A DNA stretch of 64,000 bases, from positions 6,141,501 through 6,205,500 of the forward strand of contig JALMGJ010000020.1 of NCBI GenBank assembly GCA_023362775.1, given 5' to 3'. Under the pieces are notes generated by a model. The model saw only the letters and a list, made by a program, of their open reading frames with translations, had not been told where the DNA came from and made no database searches. This stretch comes from Charina bottae (taxonomy: Eukaryota > Chordata > Lepidosauria > Squamata > Charinaidae). The position numbers and the translations under genes were made by a program. Below are positions 44,850 to 55,200 of the stretch, one piece after another; position 1 is the first letter of the stretch; each line of letters begins with the position of its first letter.

Positions 44850-45120
44850 ATTAAGTACAGAATTCAGAAATATGTCTAACTGAAAAATTGTGCCATCTCC
44901 ATCCTGAATAGACTGGTTTTCTTTCAGAAACCAGATAAGCTACTATCTGTGCTACAACCTTTACTGAATTCAATCTTAGCCCACATCCCATATATCATTA
45001 CACCCAGGCATGGATTCATTCTTCCTAACCTCCTTGACATTAGATGAGTCGAATACTCTCAGCACATCCAACCTCAGAAAAGCAGATGATCTATCCAACT
45101 GTTTCATGTAATTAGTAAGT
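44850..45120. other. No gene seen
   Basis: Nothing supportable. Confidence 0.5.
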
Positions 45121-45446
45121 AAAAGGTAAAGGTTTCCCCTGCACAGTCATGTCCAACTCGAGAGGCCGGTGCTCATCTCCGTTTGTTAGCCAAAGAGCCA
45201 GCATTGTCCGAAGACGCTTCCACAGTCATGTGGCCGCATGACGCACGTGGAACGCTGTTACCTACCCACCAAAGTGGTACCTATTCATCTACTTGCATTT
45301 GCATGCTTTCGAATTGCTAGGTTGGCAAGAGCTGGGGCGAGTGCGGGAGCTCACTCCATCACGCGGGGCTAGGGATTCGAACCTCCGAACTTGCGATCTT
45401 CCGATCGACAAGCCTGGCGTCTTACCCGCTGAGCCCCCATGCCCCC
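45121..45446 (-). mobile_element. Sauria-type SINE, full length
   Basis: Complete tail, body and head (gggattcgaacctccgaac contains the reversed B box). Target duplication not clear. Confidence 0.92.
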
Positions 45447-45939
45447 ACATGTTCTCAGTGACATAGCAACAATTACCTTTCAATTTTACAACACATCCTT
45501 TCTGTGTGGTATATTTTACTGAGAGCAAACTTGACTTGAGATCTGGGACATATAAGGCATCTTAAATTGTTGAATTAGCACCTCTCCTTTGCCTTATAGA
45601 CAAGGAGAGAATCTTATAGAGCCTCTCACAGCTGAGGTGGACTGTCATCTCTATGCCAAGTAAATGATAGATTATATTCATTCAGTTCTATAAATCAATC
45701 TTACTCTTTGTCTGATCTCCCTGTCCTGGGACAACTGGTTTGTAAATATCTGATATTGGCAATAGTATATTGGCTTGTAAGGTCATTTTTAAAGTAAAGA
45801 TCATCGTTTGCATAAAATCATGAGCATGCTTTTGATGCATTTCTGATATACTGACCAAAATATGCCAAAATGGATCAGTATAGTGTAGTTCCTCTTAACA
45901 GGGAATGTTGCATGTGGCCTGGATATGACTAAGGCCAGT
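45447..45939. other. No gene seen
   Basis: Nothing supportable. Confidence 0.55.
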
Positions 45940-45947
45940 ATCTAGTT

Positions 45948-46253
45948 CAGAGCTTTCCAAACTGTGTGTCGCGACACAAAAGTATGTCGCCACACACAGC
46001 ATGGTGTGTCGCCACACCACCCGGAAGCGGTGGTGCGCGTGTGCACGGCGGCAGCGGTGCGGGATCAGTGCTTCCGCGTTTTAGCGGAGCCTGCCGCCGC
46101 TGCCGCCAACGCCATGCACACACGCGCTGCTGCACGCCCCCCGTGCCGCCACCGCGTGCGTGCTGCCACATGCCTCCCCGCGCTGCTGCTGTGCACGTGC
46201 GCGCCGCCGCCGCCGCTAGTGTGTCGCCGGCGGCGGCACTTTGGAAAGCCCTG
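45948..46253. mobile_element. hAT-type MITE, copy 3, with a different GC-rich interior
   Basis: Ends CAGAGCTTTCCAAACTGTG and ACTTTGGAAAGCCCTG match copies 1 and 2. A perfect 8-bp duplication ATCTAGTT lies at 45940-45947 and 46254-46261. The interior shares only the gtgtgtcgc motifs near the ends. The centre is a very GC- and CpG-rich sequence unlike the other copies. Overlapping open frames in it reflect the GC content. Confidence 0.93.
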
Positions 46254-46261
46254 ATCTAGTT

Positions 46262-46484
46262 TGTTCTTTCTTTACTAAAAAGTGTTACTGTATGTGACAG
46301 CTTCTATGCTTCAGTATTTTAATTAATGACTCAAAATGGGAGAGGAAATGTTATCAGTTTGAAAGCATACAAGCCTGGGTAGAACAGCTAATAACCTAGA
46401 AAAAAGAAATAAAATTTAAAATGTTCTTATTAGCTTATAGAAATGGGCTGAAAGTAACAGAATGAAATTTAAAGAAACACATGC
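46262..46484. other. No gene seen
   Basis: Nothing supportable. Confidence 0.5.
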
Positions 46485-47104
46485 CCACCCTCTCAGATCT
46501 TATAAGATGGGCAAAGACAATTGGAGAAAGGCAGTCCTGTAGATAACCAGGCCCTGAGCCACGTAGGGCTTTCTAGATGACAACCAGCATCTTGAATTGC
46601 ACTTAGAAACCCACTGGTAACTAGTAGTTCACAGAGCAGAGGAGTCACATGGGCTTACTGAGGTGTGTCCATAAGTGCTCACATGGTCATACAAGTAGTC
46701 CTCACTTAGTGACCACAATTAGGATCAGCAAATCCATTGCTAAGCGATGCGGTTGCTAAGCAAAACATCACCTGACCACGACAGGCTTATGACCTCACTT
46801 CTGTTGTGGTCATTAAGTGAGTCACCATGGATCATTAAGCAAGACATCACGTGACTGCAATTTGCAATTTTATTGCCGGCTTCTCCATTGACTTTGCTTG
46901 TCGGAAACCGATTATGAAGCATGCAATCACATGACGCTGCAATGGTCATAAATGTGAAGACTGGTCATAAAGATAGTTTTCCAGTGCCATCGTAACTTCG
47001 AATGGTCACTAAACAGGGCAGTCTTTAAGTGAGGTCTACCTGTATTCTGGACCGGCTGTAGCTGCCAAGTGATCTTCAAGGGCAGCCCCATGTACAGCCT
47101 GTTA
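46485..47104. repeat. Unclassified interspersed repeat, fragment B (split)
   Basis: Left part 46485-46689 (ggccctgagccacgtagggc; gacaaccagcatcttgaatt) and right part 47043-47104 (attctggaccggctgtagct; cttcaagggcagcccc) read as one repeat if the mariner-like MITE between them is removed. Same family as fragment A by the overlapping 46485-46540 part. Confidence 0.6.
46690..47044. mobile_element. Mariner-like MITE, copy 2
   Basis: Ends tacaagtagtcctcacttag and taagtgaggtctacctgta are inverted repeats. Removing the element leaves ggtca-TA-ttctgg with TA duplicated at both ends, the target rule of Tc1/mariner elements. Interior 350 bp without a transposase. Confidence 0.85.
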
Positions 47105-48651
47105 CACTCTTTGGGGAATTTAATCCTTCCTTTTAATGTCAGATAAATTGAAACTAATTTTGTATATTTAATAGTAATAAGGAAAAAAAGCCTCTGAGTT
47201 GCGCAAATGGAGCTCTATTATTAATACATCATTCTGAGGCTGAGCCATGGCATACAAAATAGAAATTAAGTTCTGAATAAATTATTTGGCATGAAAGTGT
47301 ATTCACTAGTCCTCCCCACACTTCAAAGAAGTCACTTGACCAGGGCAAACAAATAGGGACACACAAGATTGATCATTGTTCCATTTAACTTGACCTGGAC
47401 TTTCAACAGGAGTCTTTTCAATCCTGCCTACAGATATTGGCAATATAGTACATACATTTTTATGTAAATCTCCCCATCTTTGCAAGGAGCATGCATGTAT
47501 GCCTACAAGACCTCAGTGAAGCTGAAATCCTGGTGAAATGATGTTCACAGATACAAATAGTTGGAAGTGGCTAAATAACAGCAACAAGGATTCTGTTCTC
47601 CTTTGTTTTGTGCGGTTGGCAGAGGTTCAAATCTTCTTCCTTGAATTGTTTTTAATTATGAAAGAGACTTGTTGAGGCACTGCAATGTAACCTAATGAGA
47701 TAAATTGGGATCAGGCCTCAAATGTATAGAAGACAGTGGGCCAATTCAAGATGAAAAACAAACAAAAAGAAGCTGTATTATCTGTCATCAGCTGTCACCC
47801 AAAAGCTGTGAATTGCCATCCTTTTATTTGAAAGAGTTCCTGTCACATTCATCATATTCAGTAGCAAGTGATTGCGATATTGCTGAGGTAAATCAAGTGG
47901 TAGAAGGCTGATTACTGGCTGTAAAAGAGAGGGCAGGAAATTCTTCAGAATGAGCCATGGTGGGAAGAAGATAGATTAAGAGTACTGTACATGACTCAAA
48001 TGATGGTTTTGAACTACACTATGTGAATTTTCTGAAGGTATCCCCGACTGTTGAAGAAATATACAAAGTGAATCTTCAAGGAAAACAAATGAATATTTCC
48101 AAACCAGCAGGAACAGTATCAATCATCAGTTATTTCTCTTGACCAAAGGAGTCCCAGAAAACAGTGACAAGGGTGGGGAGAAGAAGGGAAGTTGGTTTGG
48201 CTTAGTTGCTAAAAATGTAATATGTTGTATCTTATGCAATTTCATATTTTATGTTTTACTTCGGAATTCTACCATCATATTTACATTCTTCATTTACCCT
48301 TCTAAAAAACCGAGTAACCAGCTGTGCTATCACATATGATATGTATATCATATTATATTTTGCCATACATGATGAGAAAGCCAGTGTAGACTATTGGTTA
48401 AGGTGTTGGACTGGGACCAGGGAGTCACAGAAGCAATCTGAGTGACTTTGGGCCTGTCAATCTCTTTCGGCACAACTTACCTCAAAGAGTTATTGCTCTG
48501 GACTTTTCCATCATGGTCCCTGTGTAAGTTGCCTTGAACTCTTGGAGAACAGGCAAGATATAAATCTATTTAAATGCTCATAAACAGAACAGGCTCTGTT
48601 ACTGTGCTTAAAAACTCTTAGAACATTAAAACAATTAGAACAGCTACTGAT
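47105..48651. other. No gene seen (downstream of CPS1)
   Basis: Intergenic sequence beyond the likely CPS1 3' end; no frame or repeat supported. Confidence 0.5.
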
Positions 48652-48657
48652 TTTATT
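48652..48657 (-). terminator. Candidate CPS1 poly(A) signal (AATAAA)
   Basis: The first perfect AATAAA on the minus strand after the CPS1 stop, about 495 bp downstream. AATAAG variants lie nearer (about 48740 and 48795). Motif only. Confidence 0.35.
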
Positions 48658-49151
48658 TTTTCACATGCTTAGCCAGTTTTCAAGATACTTTGGAATTAAG
48701 ACAGCGTATAGAGCATTAAAACTCAAGAACACAACCTTTCTTATTTCTACAAGGATGTTGAAGTAAGGTTCCCATCATCTTCATACATCATGTCTTATTT
48801 TGAGTTGCCATATGCAGGCTGCAAAAATCCAGATGACCAAATACATCGCAGCAAAGAATGAGAGTTTTCTGTATCTCTTTGTTGTAAGATAATGGTCACC
48901 TCAATTTTTATCACCTGGATATGGCAACCCTAATCCTGCTGCACTGCTGGCTGAGGATGATGTTGATGGTTGCTACCACATTGGCAGTACAAGTCCAGTC
49001 TGGGGAAAACTGTTAGGATAAACTGCATAGAGCTCCAAAGCAGAAGATAAAATGCTGGGTGCAAAGATGTTAATTGAAATTAGGATTTACAGAATGAAAA
49101 AAAAATCTCATTCAGGAATGGAATTTCTTCAGTGCCAGGAAAAGTTTTCTT

Positions 49152-49250
49152 CTATGCTGCAGTGCTGGTATTCAACCATCTATAGTGGAAGAGGCTTTTA
49201 CAGTCCAGTTTTCCAGAATACTGGAGAGCTTCAGTGAAGAGTTTTGCTAC
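49152..49250 (-). CDS. CPS1: CPS1 terminal coding exon
   Basis: 99 bp: 32 codons and a TAG stop (49152-49154). Acceptor attttatgatttcag. It reads [10 protein letters not shown]...[15 protein letters not shown], matching the known C-terminus in VxKLFxEA and KSLFHYR. The last residues before the stop differ from the usual YSAGKAA-like end. The last intron is 5167 bp and holds a MITE, a SINE, a solo LTR and a Penelope-like insertion. It was too short and lacked a start codon, so it was found by homology. Confidence 0.9.
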   Translation of the reverse strand, partial: VAKLFTEALQYSGKLDCKSLFHYRWLNTSTAA

Positions 49251-52200
49251 CTGAAATCATAAAATCCAGGAGGAGTGTAAATGTTTAACAAAACAGGCTA
49301 ATGAGAATTAGGCAAATTCCATCTAAGCTTCATCTGCAAATTATTTTCAGCAGATTTTTCCATTAAAAGAATCTATTGTATGGCTGATGCAAAACATAAT
49401 TCTTTCTGTGTTCAATTTACACAATAATCATTACGGCTGAGGACTAGGAGGGGGAGGGTGAAAGGAGGAAAGACTGATTTGCTGCATTTATTACAACTAG
49501 CTTATTTGAAAGGTTTAAATAAAGTCTCCTTTGTGTTGAGCTCAATGCTTAGCGATTTCTATATAGTTTTTTCCTGGCGTAGCATGAAAGTGATTTCCCA
49601 TTACTGCCTTCTGGGGTGGTTCTCTAGCCTGCTCTCCTGGTATGTCCTGATGCTGCTTAAGTTCTAAGCCCAGGCCCAGAGATGCCACCTGCTAAGAACT
49701 GAGGCTTAATTTGGGTTAAATCAAGCAAACAAAAGGCATGTCTTCTGTTTCCCAAAGGTTCTGCTGAACACTAAATGGGGAACACATATTCAGTACAAGA
49801 AAATAAAATAAAATACATAATACAAAGAATTATTGAGAAGTTGCTATATATGCCAACATCTCAATTCTATCTTAATGTCATCCTTGCTAGATAGTCCAGA
49901 CACAATGCACACCCAGATGAATTAATTCTACTTTGTTGTAAGGTTACATAAACAGAATCTTGCAAGTCTGAAAGTACATTTCTCCCCCATCACCTTTACA
50001 GCCCAAGAAACTAGGGAGGGTCCCTTCTGAGGTGCTTGCCATATCCATATTCTTGCTGTAGGCTAAGCTGCCTCTTATCTGACTGTTGCCCTGGCTGTCG
50101 CTCTTCCCCCCATCTCCCAAGATCATTCCCACATACCATTATGCTTAACTACAGTATATGTCATGCTTCTATACTGTATATCACTGGTGCATAGTCTGAA
50201 ACTTCAGTATCTAGCCTACCAGAGATTTCCAAAAGTTTTATCAAATTGTAGTTTATAATGTGACCAAAAGGGAAAAAATGATGATAATCCTGAAGAGTAA
50301 TTACATTTACTATTATGCTGTAGTGATGGCATAGAATTTTCTTTTCCTGCTGCCATAACGAGTGCAGCATTGTAAGAGGTGAGAGCCAGTATGCTGCAGT
50401 GGTTAAGATACTGGATTAGGTCCAGGGAGATCCAGATCCAGTTCTGCTTTCAGTCATGAAAGCTCATTGGAGGACTTGGGACAGTCACTTTCTTTCAGAC
50501 CTCACAGGAATTTTTGTGGAGAGAAACTGAAACACATAGTACTATGTATACCTCTATGAACTGCTGGAGAAAAGGGGGGTTATAAGTCTAAATAAATACA
50601 GGTAGTCCTCGTTTAGCAACTGCCTCATTTACTAAGTGTTTGCAGTTACAACGGTAATGAAAAAGTAACTTTACAACCATTCCTCACATTTACAACCTTC
50701 ACAGGTCTATAAAGCAAAGGAAAGCCAAAGTAAGATCATAAGCACAGTTGTGGTTTCACTTAGCAACCACTTCATTTAATGACCGAGTTGCCAGTCCCAA
50801 TTGTGGTTGCTAAATGAGGACTACCTGTAAGTAAATGCTGCAGAAGCCAATTAAAATTTCTGCCCAAACTCAGTCTTCAAATAAGGTCTTCAAAACCAGT
50901 TTGCCTATGCTTTTATTCATAAAGAAAAGTGTTCATAATTGGCTGTTTCTCTCTCTCTTTTCTCTACAATTTCTTGGTACATTTCAATTAAACATATAGA
51001 TTACATTTTTGTTTGTGAGCTTTGTTTTCTCTGGCCCAAGTTAAAATATGAGATGGAGAAGAAGCAAGATGGTTTTCAAAGATAGAAAGGGTATGGAAAG
51101 TTATAGGTGGTATTGGTGTAAACTAGTTTATTTTCTGTTTTCATTTTCTTATCACATGCCTTAATTTCTTCAGTTTATTTTTATTATTACTCACTTTTTC
51201 AATTTTGCATAATGTTGCTTACCCAGAAACGGTATGGTGTAATAGGCATGTGGGTATGTATCTATGTATGCATGAAGAATTCCCAGCTGCTTTGCCTATT
51301 ACTTCTACAACCTGCCCCTGAGAAACAGGAGTATTAGGTCTTTGCTACACAAGGATTCTGTGCCAGTTCAAAGCATCTCGAAAGATCTTCAACATCAGCT
51401 GAGTTCATCAGATGAGCCAATTTCCAGCTTAGGTAAAGGTAAAGGTTCCCCCCGCACATTTGTGCAGTCGTGTCCGACTCTAGGGGCCGGTGCTCATCTC
51501 TGTTTGTTAGCCGAAGAGCCAGCGTTCTCCGAAGACGCTTCCACGGTCATGTGGCCGCATGACACGCGCGGAACGCTGTTACCTACCCACCGAAGTGGTC
51601 CCTATTAATCTACTTGCATTTGCATGCTTTCGAATTGCTATATTGGCAAGAGCTGGAGCTAGTGCGGGAGGTCACTCCGCACACAGGGCTAGGGATTCGA
51701 ACCTACGAACTTGCAATCTTCCGATCGACAAGCCTGGCGTCTTACCCGCTGAGCCACCATGCCCTTTCTTTTTGCAATACAGAAGATCTGAATAATTTCT
51801 TTGCCTATATCTGCATTTGACTTTGCCTGTTTCCCCATTGGAGAACTCTTTATTCCTGCATCGCCCAGGCTATCATGTTAGTCAGCAAAAGTACTAGTGA
51901 CCACTAGATGGCAGTCCAGAATTAGTTTTCTTTTATCTTTATGCTGCCATCTAGAAGTTTTCTAGATCTTTGCAGCCATGATATCAGACTTCTCTTTTCT
52001 CCTCCACTCAGCGAGCTTTAATCATTCTAGCAGGCTTCCCTGGGTGAAACTGAAAAGAGTTCTATTTTCTCCTTCTTTTGGTCAGAGAACAAGGGACATG
52101 AAAGCATCAGGCCACTTGGTGGGTTAGTTCTTTTTCCCCCCTTTTGTATTGAGAAGATTTGTATTACTCCAGTGTAGTGGCAATGATGGGATTCTAGTTA

Positions 52201-55200
52201 CTGGAACATAAAAAGTGCATATGTTGCCCCCCCCCCTTGTAGTTTGTAGTTTCAGAATTTTCAATAAACTTCTTAACATTTGTAGCTTCTATCATTGTAG
52301 CTTTAGCATTTCTGGTATACGTAATAAACTTCCCCTGTTGTAATATAGCATTTTGTATTTTAATACAGTAAATATAGTCCCTAGCAGTTTATGTTAAGTC
52401 TATGTTAATCAGTTTAATCAGTTCCTTTTTAGTTTGTTTCACTCTATAAATGTCTTGTTTGTTTAAAGGGGCCCCACTGTAGAGCCATAAAGAAGGGAGA
52501 TAACAGGAATGGAATGTGTTAAGACCAAGGTCTTCTGATTTTCTTGAAAGATCAAAGCATGGCCATTTCGGGAGGATTGCTCTCTGCTTTTCTCTCTCTC
52601 TGCTTTTGATAAAGGCATGTTTATTATCTTTTGCTAAACATGCTTGCTCCTGGAACTGCCAAGGGAGAAAATGCCAGAAAGAAGATGTCAGAAGGGGAGG
52701 TGATAATAAAATTCAATTGCCTATAAATTGTGTGATTGGTTCCTATACTAGATATGTAAATCTCTTTGTTCCTGTACCCTATAAAACAAAACCTAGAACA
52801 TTTCCATGGGGTGTGTGTACCTCACCCAGCTTTTTACTTGGCCAAATAATAAAAGCTGTTTTTCTTTTTGAAACCTCCGTATGAGTCTCTGTTTGGTAGT
52901 TTGGAATCTCAAATTCTTCCAGGAATCCAGGGGTTGGCCATACACGTACAGTATTGACCCATCTGCCATAATTGCAGCCTACAGTCAAAATTGAAAGTAC
53001 TGTACCAATAGAAGAGAGTATATGTACCTCAGGGTTGAACTGTGGAGTCCTTGGTACTCTCTGAGCTTGGCTGTTTGCTTGCAGACGTTTCATTACCCAA
53101 CTAGGTAACATCAACAGCACTGATGATGTTACCTAGTCAGGTAATGAAATGTCTGCAAGCAAACAACCAAGCTCAGAGAGCACTAAGGACTCCATAGTTG
53201 AAAGTACTGTATTAAGGGCCTGGTTGCAACACTGATGACAAATCATACTAAGTTCCTAATTTTTAATATAATAATATGAGTGATGGCTGAGTAACCAGGC
53301 AGCTTCATCCTGTTAAAAACATTCAGGTTCTTTTGCAAATAATCAGACAAATGTGCACAGCTAGCAATTTACTTCATTTCTTTTTTCTGGGGAGTGGAGG
53401 GCATTGTTTAATTGCTTTGTGTAAGCAAAACACCAATTGCATTATGTTTTCTGCATGTTCCTTTTGGTTAGCTGGAAAAAGAGCCCAAGCTGATGGGATT
53501 CCCAGGATTCAGAAGTTGATGGGAGGGAGTGGAAAGGATTGGCAGGCCCATTTCAAATTGCTTGGGGAGTTTGGAGAGTAAAAACTGTGCCATGTGGAAG
53601 TGCCCATACTGCCCTTTCCTTTCCTTAGTGGTGGTAGAGACAAAGCCTCAGTGGCAGGATGCAGAGAGGTGAGAGGGAGGAAAGTTCTACTATTTCTTCT
53701 TCACTCCCTCCCTCTGAAATACCAATTAGCTGTGCACTGCCTAGGGGGGAAAAGTTGAGGGGATTAAGAGGGAGAGTGCTCTCACAGACAATGGAAACAC
53801 AGGAATGAAGAAAGGAGAGGAGAGGAGAGGAGAGGAGAGGAGAGGAGAGGAGAGGAGAGGAGAGGAGAGGAGAGGAGAAGAGAAGAGAAGAGAAGAGAAG
53901 AGAAGAGAAGAGAAGAGAAGAGAAGAGAAGAGAAGAGAAGAGAAGAGAAGAGAATAACTATGCTCCCTGACTGCTGTTTTGTGTCTTCACATACATTCCC
54001 TTGTTCTAATTATATCAGCAATCCTGTTACATAGACTGGTGTCCTTAGGCCTGTATTGCAGCTTGGGGAAGAGGAGGTTTTGCCTAAGGCTATCCAGCAG
54101 AGAAGAGAGATGAACCAGAAATCTCTGGATCAGATTTCAATCTCTTTGCCATGTATTAGCTCTTATGTACATGAGTTTTCTGAAAATCAGCAGCCGGCTC
54201 GCTATTAAATAGAAATGGTTTTAAAACTGTAATAGTGACAAGACAGTGAAATACAACACAGATAACCCCGCCCCCCCCCCCAAAAAAACCCCACCATCCT
54301 AAATCAATAAGCTGGCCACATTTTAAAATAGTTTGCTGCCAGACATTAATTAAGGCTTTCAAGTAGGCCTTACCCTTGAGGATGCAATAACTGATTCAAT
54401 GCGACTAGGAGAAATACCTGTAAATTAGTGAGGAGAGAGATTCCACTGTCAACAGCTGTCCTGCGGATTAGGTAATTGTCATGCACAAACTTTGTGTCAT
54501 TGTTGGGAAGGTTAATGACCAAGTCTATGCTCCCATCCTTTATGAGCCTGAAATGAAGCACATATGATGTTAAGAGCTAAAATAAATCTATCTCCAGTAA
54601 ATCAAACCAAATGCATTTTTTAGTATTCCATCAATATAGGTCTTTGTACTCAGTTGGTAATTTTTTCAACTCTAAAGCTAGATCCAAAGGCATTAAAGTA
54701 CCTTGAAAGTGTCTCCTTACAGCCCAGCTCAAGATGTTCAAATTTAAAAGCAAACAGTATGAGACATAAGCACAGCAGTGGGTTAAAGTATATGAAAGAT
54801 GTGTCAAACTCATTAGACCATATTCAGCTCTGTAAGGATTGTGCCTTAGCTGTAACCACTACAGCCACAACAGCAGCTTAATTAAACTAATCCGTACTAT
54901 CAGGATGGCAGGGAAGGGAAAACGTCGTCGTGGCTCCTGCAGTTAGCTGGGATACAGAGTTCAGTGCTCCTGAGGGTCTTGATTCCACCTAAGCAGGATA
55001 ATATTTGGTAATAAGACTTCAGAATGCTCAATAATTATTATTTGATAGTAAAGGGGTGGGAACGGCAAGGCACATGAAAAATAATGATAGCCATATTGGT
55101 CAATGAGGAAAAAAATAATCTAAACCCAAGTTTTCTAGAAATCAGGTCAGGTAATACAAACCCAGTCATGTTGACACCATTTCTCTGATGAAGAGTTCTA

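Noticed and set aside
45964..46259. Overlapping Ala/Cys/Pro-rich frames on both strands
   Set aside because: They lie inside a bounded hAT MITE with a CpG-rich interior.
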